Assembly (NCBI RefSeq): GCF_022836935.1
Contig: NZ_CP083241.1
Location: 124,001 to 188,000 of the forward strand
DNA: 64,000 bases
Source: Ancylobacter polymorphus
GTDB taxonomy: Bacteria; Pseudomonadota; Alphaproteobacteria; Rhizobiales; Xanthobacteraceae
Direction: 5' to 3'
Positions 34,070-42,823 of the stretch are shown here, piece by piece (the first letter of the stretch is position 1; each line of letters begins with the position of its first letter). Below the pieces are notes generated by a model. That model was given only the letters and a program-made list of their open reading frames with translations, was not told the DNA's origin and did no database searches. Made by a program: the position numbers and the translations under genes.

Positions 34070-35059
34070 TTACTTGATGAGCTTCAGCTCTTTCATCAGC
34101 TTTTCATAGCGAGCGCTGGTGACGTCCATCTGCTTGGCGAACTCGGCGCTGTTCAGGAAGATCGGCTCTTCGTTGAAGCGCTGGATGTACTGGGTCTTCC
34201 AGGCATCGCCCTCGGCGACCTTCTTCAGCACGCCTTCCCAGTAAGCTACGGCTTCCGGCGGCACGTCCTTCGGCATGATGATGCCGCGGAGCTGGGTGTG
34301 GACGATGTCGTAGCCCTGCTCCTTGAAGGTCGGCACGTCCGGCAGCGAGGTCAGGCGATCCGGCGACGACACGGCGAGCGGACGCAGCGCGCCGGCCTTG
34401 ATCTGCTCAAGGATCTCGTTGGGGTTGCCGTAGATGAGGTCGATATGGCCGCCGAGCAGGGCCGCCAGCACTTCGCCTTCGCCATCATAGGGCACGGCGC
34501 GGATCTGGGTGCCGAGCTGCTGGGCGGTCATGGTGGCGAGCAGCGCCGGGTCGGACACCGCGCCGGAGGTGCCGGTGGTCAGGCCCGACTTGGTCTTGAT
34601 GTCGGCGACGCTCTTGATCGGCGAATCCGCGCGCACCGCGAGGATGTAGGGCGAGCGGGCGATGGCCGCGAGCGGGGTGAAGTCCTTGTAATTGACCGGC
34701 ATCTTGCCGAGCAGAGGCGTCGTGAAAAAGCTGACGCCGACGCCGCCGAGCACATAGGGGCTCGCCTTCTGGCCGGCGATGTAGCTATAGGCGATGGCAC
34801 CGGAGCCGCCGGGGCGGTTCTCGACCAGCACATTGGTCGGGATCAGCTTCTCCTCATGCAGGATCTTGGCGAGGGTGCGGGCGAGAATATCGCTGCCGCC
34901 GCCGACGCCGGTCTGCACGATGTACTGGAAATTCTTGGCCGGATAATTCTCGGCGACGGCGCTGCCGAGGCCTGAGAACAGCGCGGCGGCGGCAAGGGCC
35001 GCCTTCATCGCGTGACGCCGAGAAAGCGCGGGAATACCGGCGCGGGCAGAGCTATGCAT
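34070..35059 (-). CDS. tctC: Tripartite tricarboxylate transporter substrate-binding protein TctC (Bug family)
   Basis: A 329-residue periplasmic binding protein with a signal peptide containing SRRH before a hydrophobic Ala/Leu run (cleavage near AVA-EN); Tat use is possible. Bug-family motifs include YIVQTGVGGGSDILARTLAKIL, VENRPGGSGAIAY and DVPTFKEQGYDI. It is the first gene of the catabolic operon and divergent from the LysR gene. The ligand is presumably the C4 sugar acid processed by the downstream kinase and decarboxylase. Confidence 0.92.
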   Translation of the reverse strand: MHSSARAGIPALSRRHAMKAALAAAALFSGLGSAVAENYPAKNFQYIVQTGVGGGSDILARTLAKILHEEKLIPTNVLVENRPGGSGAIAYSYIAGQKASPYVLGGVGVSFFTTPLLGKMPVNYKDFTPLAAIARSPYILAVRADSPIKSVADIKTKSGLTTGTSGAVSDPALLATMTAQQLGTQIRAVPYDGEGEVLAALLGGHIDLIYGNPNEILEQIKAGALRPLAVSSPDRLTSLPDVPTFKEQGYDIVHTQLRGIIMPKDVPPEAVAYWEGVLKKVAEGDAWKTQYIQRFNEEPIFLNSAEFAKQMDVTSARYEKLMKELKLIK

Positions 35060-35241
35060 TCATTCCTCCTATTTGTTCTTTTTGAGTGCCGCCAACGGGA
35101 TACGCTGACAAGGCCGCTCATTCGGGCGCCACGAGGAGCATTGGCGTGCCCATCCGCAGCGTTGTCGTTGTATGGCTCTCGATGAACCTTGGGTAACGAT
35201 AGGCCAGCCCAACTAGACACACAAAGCCGAAAATCCTACTG

Positions 35242-35264
35242 ATTGGTCAGCTTATCGAACCAAT
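35242..35264 (+). promoter_or_regulatory. Inverted repeat in the lysR/tctC divergent region
   Basis: ATTGGT (35242-35247) and ACCAAT (35259-35264) form an inverted repeat ten bases upstream of the lysR start, with an 11-base centre. It is a candidate LysR autoregulatory site. The rest of 35060-35273 must carry the tctC promoter. Confidence 0.5.
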
Positions 35265-35273
35265 GAGCAGGCC

Positions 35274-36194
35274 ATGGATTTCGTCGGCAATGTGAACATG
35301 AAGCTGCTCCAGAGCTTCCTAGCGGTCGCCGAACAGGGCAGCTTCCGGCTGGCGGCTGAGGTGCTGAACCGTTCGCATTCGGCGATCAGCGCGCAGATCA
35401 TGCAGCTTGAGGCGCAGCTCGACGTGCGGCTGTTTGAGCGCACCACGCGCAATGTCCAGCTCACCGACGAGGGCCGGCAACTGCTGGATAGCGCAAGGCG
35501 GGCGCTCTACGAACTCCAGCTCGGCATGCGGCTGATACGTGAGAGTGCCGACATCAAGCGCGGGCAGCTCTCATTGGCGGCCTCGTCCAACCTTGCCTCG
35601 ATCTATTTGCCGAAGGTGCTCGCCGAATTCGTCGAAACCCACCCGCAGATCGCGGTGACGGTGAGCGAGCTGACCTCGAAGGAGCTGTTCGAGGCGGTGA
35701 GGTCGAAGAAAGTCGATTTCGCCATCGGGCCGGAGATCGACGACAAGGCGCTGCGCTTCGAGACCATACTGATCGAGCCGCTTCAGGCGCTGGTACCCTT
35801 GCGCTTTCCCGAGGCGCAACGCGAGCACATCACGCTCGAGGAACTGTTACGCCTGCCGCTGGTGCTCTCCAGCCCGGCGACCGCGATCCGCGAGCGCTTC
35901 GAGACCGCGCTGCGCGAGCAGAACCTGTCGATCTCTAGCCGCTTCCAGTTCATACAGGCGCAGACGATCATCGCCATGGCGGAGGCCGGACTGGGCGTGG
36001 CGGTGCTGCCCGCCTCGTCGCTGACCAAGGCGCATTCGCCGACCGCCCGCATCGTGTCGATCGAGCCGCCGATCCGGCGCAAGATGGCTCTGATCACCCT
36101 GCCGACACAGACGCTTTCACCCGCGGCGGCGCGGCTGGCCGACAAGATCACCAATGACTTCCGCCGAATGACCGGCTATCGCACCGATGTCTAG
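35274..36194 (+). CDS. LysR-family transcriptional regulator
   Basis: A 306-residue LysR regulator. The HTH reads LLQSFLAVAEQGSFRLAAEVL with NRSHSAISAQIMQLEAQLDV and LFERTTRNVQLTDEGRQLL; the effector-binding domain follows. Divergent from the tct/otn operon, it most likely activates it in response to a pathway acid. The stop codon TAG is formed by the CTAG target duplication of the neighbouring IS701-like element, split by the IS5-like element after TA. Reconstructing the uninterrupted site gives the same TAG, so the protein is intact. Confidence 0.9.
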   Translation: MDFVGNVNMKLLQSFLAVAEQGSFRLAAEVLNRSHSAISAQIMQLEAQLDVRLFERTTRNVQLTDEGRQLLDSARRALYELQLGMRLIRESADIKRGQLSLAASSNLASIYLPKVLAEFVETHPQIAVTVSELTSKELFEAVRSKKVDFAIGPEIDDKALRFETILIEPLQALVPLRFPEAQREHITLEELLRLPLVLSSPATAIRERFETALREQNLSISSRFQFIQAQTIIAMAEAGLGVAVLPASSLTKAHSPTARIVSIEPPIRRKMALITLPTQTLSPAAARLADKITNDFRRMTGYRTDV

Positions 36195-37025
36195 GCTCAG
36201 GACCTATTAATCTGCTGTGAGTTGTGATTCACAGTCTCCATTGAGGAGGCTGGCATGGGTGACTTGTTCCTGCCGAGCGAGCGGCAGATGTCTCGGATCT
36301 CGCCGTTTTTCCCGTTGGCCCATGGCGTGCCACGGGTGGATGACCGCCGGGTGGTGAGCGGCATCGTCTACGTGATCCGCTATGGGTTGCAGTGGAAGGA
36401 TGCGCCGAAGGACTACGGCCCGCACAAGACGCTGTACAACCGATTCATCCGCTGGAGCCGGCTCGGGGTCTTCGACCGCATCTTCGCCAGCCTCGCGGGC
36501 GAAGGTCCCAGACCCGAACGGGTCATGATCGATGCCACCCACCTGAAGGCCCACCGCACGGCGGCAAGCCTGCTTAAAAGGGGATGTTCCCCGTCGTATC
36601 GGGCGCACCAAAGGCGGCCTGAACTCCAAGCGCCATATGGTCTGCGACGGCGAGGGCCGGCCGATCATCATGATGCTGTCGGAAGGCCAGATAAGCGACC
36701 ACAAGGGCGCCCGCCTTATCCTCGATGCCCTGCCGCCGGCCCGATGCCTGATCGCCGACCGGGGCTATGACAGTGCCTGGTTCCGCGAGGCACTGGCCGC
36801 CAGGGGTATCGATCCCTGCATCCCGTCATCGCGGAGCCGCAAGCGGCCTTATCCCTACGACAAAACCCTCTACCGACAGCGCCACAAGGTCGAGAACCTG
36901 TTCGCCAAGCTCAAGGACTGGCGCCGCATCGCCACACGCTACGACCGATGCGCTCACACCTTCTTCTCGGCCATCTGCATCGCCGCAGCCGTCATCTTCT
37001 GGCTCTGATCAATGAGTCCTGAGCC
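36194..37025 (+). mobile_element. IS5-family (IS427-like) insertion sequence, 832 bp
   Basis: Terminal inverted repeats start GGCTCAGGAC at both ends (left GGCTCAGGACCTATTAATC, right on the minus strand GGCTCAGGACTCATTGATC). The flanking TA (36192-36193 and 37026-37027) is a 2-bp target duplication. The element contains a two-frame transposase. It has inserted into the left CTAG duplication of the IS701-like element next door. Confidence 0.85.
36255..37008 (+). CDS. IS5-family transposase in two frames (frameshifted)
   Basis: The first frame (36255 onward) encodes the N-terminal part (LFLPSERQMSRISPFFP ... ERVMIDATHLKAHRTAASLL) with the first DDE Asp. The second frame carries GRTKGGLNSKRHMVCDG, LIADRGYDS with the second Asp, and RQRHKVENLFAKLKDWRR with the Glu, ending at 37008. 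The join is at TTAAAAGGGG (36574-36583) and needs a +1 (or -2) shift. That could be programmed slippage on the A-run or a disabling indel; a fused product would be about 250 residues. Confidence 0.8.
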
Positions 37026-37028
37026 TAG

Positions 37029-38459
37029 CACTACTTTGGCAGATTTTGAGGGGCTGGCGGTTTTGGGGTTCCTCTTGCGCGGTTTGCGTGATTCATGGGT
37101 GATCGGCATTCTGGAGGGCCGACCATGGACGCGGCCTGGAAGTCCGATCTCGAGAGCTGGCTTACGCCCTTTCTCGGTGCGCTGCGGCACAAGGTGCGGG
37201 CGCGGATGTGTCCGGCCTATGTGGCGGGGCTGATCGGAATCGGCGATCGCAAGAGCGTCCAGCCAATGGCCGCGCGCGACGGTGGCGTTGGCTACGACCA
37301 GCTTCATCACTTCATCGCCGGCGGTGTTTGGGATGCGGGCCCGCTGGAGAAGGTTCTGCTCACTGAAGCCGACAGGACGGTCGGCGGCCCCGAGGCCTGG
37401 CTGATCGTCGACGACACGGCGCTGCCGAAGAAGGGCGAGCGCTCGGTCGGCGTCGCGCCGCAATACGCCTCGGACCTGGGCAAGAATGCCAACTGCCAGA
37501 CACTGGTGTCGCTGACGCTGGCTTCCGGCGAGGTTCCGGTCATGGTGGGGTTGCGGCTGTTCCTGCCCGAGAGCTGGACGAGCGATCCCACGCGACTGGC
37601 CCGAGCCGGCGTGCCGGACGATCACCGAGGCTATCGGACCAAGCCCGAGATCGCGCTCGCCGAGATCGATCGGGCGCGCACGGCCGGCCTGCGCTTCGGC
37701 TGCGTGCTGGCCGATGCCGGTTATGGCCTCTCCGCGCCGTTCCGTCAGGCTTTGAGCGAGCGTGGCCTCACCTGGGCCGTCGGCATTGGGGCGCGCCAGA
37801 AGGTCTATCCGGTCGACGTGGCCCTCGTCTTCCCCGTCTCCGGGCGTGGCCGCCCGCGCAAGAACCATGGGCCCGACGCGAAGTCGGTCTCGGCGGAGAA
37901 GACGCTGGCGACGGCGCCCTGGCGCACGCTGAGCTGGCGGCGTGGCACCAAGGGCCCGCTGAAGGCTCGCTTCGCCGCCGTGCGGATCAAGGTGGCCGAC
38001 GGGCCGCCCCAGAGGATCGGTGACATGGGACAGCAGCATCTGCCGGGAGAGGAGGCCTGGCTGATCGGCGAACATCGCTCGAATGGAGAGCGCAAATATT
38101 ACCTCTCGAACCTGCCGGCCGGCACCCCGCTCAAGCGCCTGGCCGGCGCGATCAAGGCGCGCTGGATCTGCGAGCAGGCGCATCAGCAACTGAAGGAGGA
38201 ACTCGGACTCGATCACTTCGAGGGACGATCATGGACGGGGCTGCACCGGCACGCGCTCATGACCATGATCGCCTATGCCTTCCTTCAATCCCGTCGCCTC
38301 AAACAGGCGAAGCGGGAAAAAATGAATCCAGGGCCCGCCACCTCAGCCGACCCTGCCAGCCATCTGCACGGCCATCATCGCCGCCCTCGAACGGCCGCCG
38401 CCAACACGATGTCCGCACTGCCGCAGGCCGCTCAGCTCTAAAAATATGCCAAAGTAGTG
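37029..38459 (+). mobile_element. IS701-family insertion sequence, 1431 bp
   Basis: The termini are inverted repeats CACTACTTTGGCA at both ends. The right flank is CTAG (38460-38463); the left flank is the same CTAG split by the IS5-like insertion (CTA at 36191-36193 and TAG at 37026-37028). A 4-bp YTAR-type duplication fits IS701. Confidence 0.85.
37125..38441 (+). CDS. IS701-family DDE transposase
   Basis: A 438-residue transposase. ATG 37125 begins MDAAWKSDLESWLTPFLGAL. AWLIVDDTALPKKGERSVGV supplies the first catalytic Asp (VDDT), GCVLADAGYG the second, and WICEQAHQQLKEELGLDHFEGR the conserved Glu region. It is full length with no visible frameshift, so it may be active. It would mobilise the surrounding inverted repeats. 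Confidence 0.92.
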   Translation: MDAAWKSDLESWLTPFLGALRHKVRARMCPAYVAGLIGIGDRKSVQPMAARDGGVGYDQLHHFIAGGVWDAGPLEKVLLTEADRTVGGPEAWLIVDDTALPKKGERSVGVAPQYASDLGKNANCQTLVSLTLASGEVPVMVGLRLFLPESWTSDPTRLARAGVPDDHRGYRTKPEIALAEIDRARTAGLRFGCVLADAGYGLSAPFRQALSERGLTWAVGIGARQKVYPVDVALVFPVSGRGRPRKNHGPDAKSVSAEKTLATAPWRTLSWRRGTKGPLKARFAAVRIKVADGPPQRIGDMGQQHLPGEEAWLIGEHRSNGERKYYLSNLPAGTPLKRLAGAIKARWICEQAHQQLKEELGLDHFEGRSWTGLHRHALMTMIAYAFLQSRRLKQAKREKMNPGPATSADPASHLHGHHRRPRTAAANTMSALPQAAQL

Positions 38460-38463
38460 CTAG

Positions 38464-38860
38464 AAGCGGTCGTTCCATTTTCCACCCCCAGCCGGTCATC
38501 GCCGGGGGGATCCCCATCACCAGCGGAACGGCGCAATCGGGGCCGTCAGGAGACTGTACGCTATTTCGGCGCCGGGGGACCGAAGCGGCCGTCGGTCCGA
38601 CGCAAGAAGTTTGTGGGGCCTTCGGAGCGCATCGCAGGGCATTATGCAATCCTCTAGGGGAATCTCATTAAGCACCACAAGGCCATGGACGATGTAACCA
38701 AATGGCTTACTCTGCTACACTGGCGCCATACGCCGGAGTTGACCACTCGCCCAAGGTGTTCCCGATAAGCGGCTTCCAGCTTGAGCGCTTGTCCAATAGG
38801 AAAACCGACGACGCATGACCCAGTCAGGGGCAACTCAGAGCAAATGACAAGGAAGATTTT
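38464..38860. other. Intergenic region upstream of the CBASS operon
   Basis: About 400 bases without a supported gene. The left part is GC-rich with short repeats of AAGCGG; the right part is more AT-rich and should contain the CBASS promoter. TTGACC at 38739-38744 is a possible -35 but no well-spaced -10 is evident. AAGGAAG precedes the GTG start at 38861. Confidence 0.45.
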
Positions 38861-39796
38861 GTGTCGAATGTTCATCCGGCGCCATTTCGAATTCTGAGCC
38901 TCGACGGTGGCGGCGCCAAGGGATTTTACTCGCTCGGTGTCCTGCGAGAAATCGAGGGCCTTGCCGGCAAGCGCCTGTGCGAAGTCTTCGACCTGATCTT
39001 CGGGACAAGTACGGGGGCAATCATCGCGTCGTTGCTTGCCCTCGGGCACTCAGTCGACGAGATTCACGCGTTGTACGCAGAGCACGTCGTGCGGGTCATG
39101 AAGCGCAAGTCATCGCCCGAGAAGACCGCTGCGCTCTCGGACCTTGCTCGCGAGGTCTACCGCGACACCCAGTTCGATGCTGTGAAAACGGGCATCGGCA
39201 TCGTCGCCACGAAGTGGGAGATAGAGCGCCCCATGATCTTCAAGGCGAGCGTTGCCCAAGCACATGGTCGCAAGGGCACGTTTGTTCCCGGCTTCGGCGT
39301 GCCGGTGGGCGACGCGGTTGTCGCCTCATGCTCGGCCTACCCCTTCTTCGAACGAAAGTTGGTGACCACCGCCCAGGGCGACCGCGTGGAGCTGGTCGAC
39401 GGGGGCTATTGCGCCAACAATCCCACGCTCTACGCGATCGCAGACGCCTTGAGCGCGATGGAGCAGCCCGCCGCCGCGCTACGCGTTGTCAGCGTCGGAG
39501 TTGGTGTCTACCCGCAACCCAAGCCAACCTTATTTAGTACAATGTGGTTCGCGCGATATCTGAAAAGTGTACAGCTCCTCCAAAAGACACTTGAAATAAA
39601 TACCCAGTCGATGGATCAGCTTCGGCACATTCTATACAAGCACGTTCCAACCGTCCGCATCAGCGACACTTTCGAGCGGCCGGAGATGGCTACCGATTTG
39701 TTCGAGCACGATCTCGACAAACTTAATCTATTGCGTCAACGCGGGGTAGAGTCATTCGCTAAACGGGAACTGGAGCTTGCGGCGTTGCTGGCGTAG
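38861..39796 (+). CDS. capV: CBASS effector: patatin-like phospholipase CapV
   Basis: A 311-residue patatin-fold lipase. LSLDGGGAKGFYSLG (oxyanion glycines, residues 15-21), FGTSTGAII with nucleophile Ser50, and VELVDGGYCANNP with the catalytic Asp are present. In type II CBASS, CapV is switched on by cyclic GMP-AMP and degrades inner-membrane phospholipids, killing the infected cell before phage release. GTG start with AAGGAAG upstream. The cyclase gene follows after 160 bases. Confidence 0.92.
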   Translation: MSNVHPAPFRILSLDGGGAKGFYSLGVLREIEGLAGKRLCEVFDLIFGTSTGAIIASLLALGHSVDEIHALYAEHVVRVMKRKSSPEKTAALSDLAREVYRDTQFDAVKTGIGIVATKWEIERPMIFKASVAQAHGRKGTFVPGFGVPVGDAVVASCSAYPFFERKLVTTAQGDRVELVDGGYCANNPTLYAIADALSAMEQPAAALRVVSVGVGVYPQPKPTLFSTMWFARYLKSVQLLQKTLEINTQSMDQLRHILYKHVPTVRISDTFERPEMATDLFEHDLDKLNLLRQRGVESFAKRELELAALLA

Positions 39797-39956
39797 ACGG
39801 GCTGAGCCCTTGCTGGCCAAGCTGCTTTGTAAGGGCTCGTCACGCCTCCTGTTCATGGTTTGTGCTTGAGCCCGGCACGCTACGTCGGTAGGCTAAAGGA
39901 TACAACAAGCTGCGGATGGGGTCCGTCCAACGGCTTCGATTCGCCAGAGGAAGACT

Positions 39957-41009
39957 ATGTACGACGCGTCTGCTGAACTGCTGGGCTACCACGATGCCGA
40001 GGTGAACCTACCCAGCACCGAGCGCACCAACATGCGCAAGCGGCGGGACGCCAATCGCGCCCGCTTGAAGAAGGGCCTTGCCGATGCCGGCAAACCCGCA
40101 CCGATTGGGCAGCGCACGCAAGGCTCCTACGCCATGCACACGATGGTGCAGGACGAGAACACCGATTATGACATCGACGACGGCGTCTACTTCCGTAAGG
40201 ATAAACTCGTCGGCCCGAACGGTGGAGAGTTGTCGGCCCTGAGCGTGCGCCAGATGGTTTGCGACGCGCTCCAAGACGACCGCTTCAACACGCCTCCTAA
40301 GGTGCTCAAGAACTGCGTGCGGGTCTACTACAACGAGGGCTTTCACGTCGACGTGCCCTCCTATCGTCGGATCGAATCCACCGATCCTTGGACCGGAAAG
40401 GTGGTCTACTCCTACGATCTGGCGAGCTCCGACTGGAAGGCCTCAGACGCACTTGCGGTTACTCGCTGGTTCAAGCAGCGCAATGAGCATCATAGCCACG
40501 ATTTTGACGACACCGATGGGCAGTTCTGCAGAGTAGTGCGACTGCTCAAGGCCTTCGCGCGGAGTCGGTCATCGTGGAAGTCTCTGACTGCGACCGGCTT
40601 TATGATCACCAAACTCGCCGACGACTCATTTTCGGCGTCCGCTGGCCGCGACGACATTGCGCTCCGGGAGACCATGAAGGCGATCCGTTGGCGTCTGGAG
40701 TGGAACACGACCATCGCCCACCCCACCATCAACGGTGAAACGATCGGGCACGACAACGATGCCCGACCGGGTCACTTCAAGGATCGGCTGATGGAGAACC
40801 TGAAGCACCTGGAAGTGCTCGACATCGCCGACTGCACGCATGAGGCCGCTATGGCCGCGTGGGACAAGGTGTTCTGTACGGATTGGTTTTCGCAACAGCC
40901 GCCACCAGAGGAAGGGAGTGACGGCTCAGGGAGCAAGAGCGCCCGCTCGCCGACTCGGCCTGTCGAGAAACGCGAGGGTGGTCGCTACGCCGGGTCGGCG
41001 TTGCCTTGA
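39957..41009 (+). CDS. dncV: CD-NTase: DncV-like cyclic dinucleotide synthase
   Basis: A 350-residue nucleotidyltransferase. GSYAMHTMV at residues 56-64 and DYDIDDGVYF with Asp72 and Asp74 form the OAS/CD-NTase active site, and the third acidic residue lies in FHVDVPSYRR. The similarity is to clade A enzymes such as Vibrio DncV, which makes 3',3'-cGAMP. The product here is inferred from clade and from the CapV effector. The C-terminal tail ends in a flexible stretch and is expected to be conjugated by Cap2. The stop overlaps the cap2 TTG start. Confidence 0.92.
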   Translation: MYDASAELLGYHDAEVNLPSTERTNMRKRRDANRARLKKGLADAGKPAPIGQRTQGSYAMHTMVQDENTDYDIDDGVYFRKDKLVGPNGGELSALSVRQMVCDALQDDRFNTPPKVLKNCVRVYYNEGFHVDVPSYRRIESTDPWTGKVVYSYDLASSDWKASDALAVTRWFKQRNEHHSHDFDDTDGQFCRVVRLLKAFARSRSSWKSLTATGFMITKLADDSFSASAGRDDIALRETMKAIRWRLEWNTTIAHPTINGETIGHDNDARPGHFKDRLMENLKHLEVLDIADCTHEAAMAAWDKVFCTDWFSQQPPPEEGSDGSGSKSARSPTRPVEKREGGRYAGSALP

Positions 41010-42823
41010 GTTTTCTCGCAACGAGGCGCTTGGCGGCGATCGAGCAAGTCAGGGCGTGGGTCGAGACTGAAATTCCCGACGCTCAGCGTCTTTCCGGCGC
41101 ACAGCTCCTTGCGCTCGGGCGCGACGAAAGCTGGGACGGATGGAGGTTGCCGCTTCCCGGCAGCGAAGCAGGATCGTTGAACCTGCTCCTCGATGCCGAG
41201 TTCCCCTATTCACTGCCGCGCTTCTCGCTGGATGGCCGCAGCGATCTGCTGCGTGCCCCGCACATCGAAGCAGGCGGGCGGCTCTGTCTCGCTGGTGACA
41301 GTGGCCGAGCAGACACGCTCGATCCCGTGGCCGTGGTCGAATATTCCCACCGCGAAGCGCTTGCGCTCATCGCCGAGGACGAAGCCGGGGGCAACCGAGA
41401 CGATTATCTGCTCGACTTCGATGCTTATTGGCGGCGCGATGTCACCCGCGACTTCCCAATCCGCACGTGGCTGCGCCCCGAGGCACGCAGCCGAGCCTTA
41501 GCGGCGTGGCACGGTCAGAAATTCTACCTCGTCGCCGAGAACACCGACGACTGCCGCACTTGGTTGAACAACCGCTACGGAGTGGACGACACTCGAGCGT
41601 TCAAGGACGCCGCCGTCATTTGGCTTGATCGCCTGCCCGAGCCGGACAACTATCCCAACGACGCAGGTTCGTTACGACGTTTGGTCGCCGAGCGCTCGCC
41701 GGATGGTCTCAGGGTATTCGACCGCCTCATGACCACCATGGTCGAGCGGGCGACCGTGGTGCTAACCGGAGCCACGTCGGCAGGCGAGATAGCCCAAGCA
41801 CCGGCTGTGATCGAAGATCCCAACGTGGCAAAAGCCAGCGGGAAGGCTCCGAAGCCGAGCGTGTCGAAAGGGTTCCGACCAGGGCACGTTCCGCCCAACA
41901 TTTTGGCTATCCGACGATCGGCCCGCCGGGCAACCGTGGAGCGGGTCGACGCCTGGCTAGGACGGATGCGCGCCGGCGAAGGTGCACAGCTCGCGGAGAA
42001 GCGTGTTGCCGTGCTCGGATGCGGCTCAGTGGGCGCCGGTGTCGCGAAGCTGCTGCTTCAATCCGGCCTGGGTCACGCCGTGTTGGTCGATCCCGACACC
42101 TTCGCTTGGGCCAATGTCGGCCGCCATGAGCTCGGCGCAAACAGTGTCGGGAAGAACAAGGCCGCGGCACTCGCGGACCAGTTCAGGCCGATGTACCCGC
42201 ACGCACGCGAAGTCCGGGCGGAACCGCTCAGCTGGCAATCGCTCTTGAGGCGAGAGCCCGACGCGCTGCGCGGTTGTGATCTCGTGCTTTCGTTGATCGG
42301 CGACTGGAATGCGGAGAGTGCGCTGAACGACCTACAGAGGTCCGGCACGGGAGAACTCAGTTCACCGGTACTTTACGGATGGCTAGAAGACCAGGCCGGC
42401 GCGGCGCACGCCCTTGCGATCGGATGCAACGGAGCCTGTCTTCGCTGCGGCTTCGGCGCGACCGGGACAATACGGATTCCCGCGACCGCTTGGCGCCGCA
42501 AAGGTCCGGTCGCGTGCGGTGGCCCGACGAGCATCTACGGCGCGATCGAACTCGCACCCGCACAGGCCGCCGTCGCTTCCCTCGCCGTGGATCTCCTCCT
42601 CGGCCGCTGTGCAACGCCGGTCAGGCGCGCTTGGCTGGCCCCTAAGCCGGTGCTGGAGCATGGCGGGGGTTCTTGGCATCCATCCTGGGTCGATCGCTTC
42701 GGAGACCCTGGTCGCGGGGGCGTTCTGACCGCAACTCCTTGGCCGGAAAATCCTGAGTGTCCATGCCCTCATCACCCAGCGACCTCACCTTCACCGACCC
42801 GACCGGGAGTCCTCGCGTCTTAG
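41006..42823 (+). CDS. cap2: CBASS accessory Cap2: E2-E1 ubiquitin-transfer-like fusion
   Basis: A 605-residue protein. The N-terminal E2-like domain has GGRLCLAGDS with the likely catalytic Cys94; a linker follows; the C-terminal ThiF/E1 domain has the ATP-binding VAVLGCGSVGAGVAKLLL (about residues 335-350) and VDPDTFAWANVGRHELG with the conserved Asp/Asn/Arg. A Cys-containing CGGPTSIYGA segment may carry the E1 catalytic Cys. Cap2 attaches the cyclase C-terminus to target molecules and primes it. Start codon TTG, overlapping the dncV TGA. Its end overlaps cap3 by about 65 bases. Confidence 0.92.
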   Translation: MSFLATRRLAAIEQVRAWVETEIPDAQRLSGAQLLALGRDESWDGWRLPLPGSEAGSLNLLLDAEFPYSLPRFSLDGRSDLLRAPHIEAGGRLCLAGDSGRADTLDPVAVVEYSHREALALIAEDEAGGNRDDYLLDFDAYWRRDVTRDFPIRTWLRPEARSRALAAWHGQKFYLVAENTDDCRTWLNNRYGVDDTRAFKDAAVIWLDRLPEPDNYPNDAGSLRRLVAERSPDGLRVFDRLMTTMVERATVVLTGATSAGEIAQAPAVIEDPNVAKASGKAPKPSVSKGFRPGHVPPNILAIRRSARRATVERVDAWLGRMRAGEGAQLAEKRVAVLGCGSVGAGVAKLLLQSGLGHAVLVDPDTFAWANVGRHELGANSVGKNKAAALADQFRPMYPHAREVRAEPLSWQSLLRREPDALRGCDLVLSLIGDWNAESALNDLQRSGTGELSSPVLYGWLEDQAGAAHALAIGCNGACLRCGFGATGTIRIPATAWRRKGPVACGGPTSIYGAIELAPAQAAVASLAVDLLLGRCATPVRRAWLAPKPVLEHGGGSWHPSWVDRFGDPGRGGVLTATPWPENPECPCPHHPATSPSPTRPGVLAS

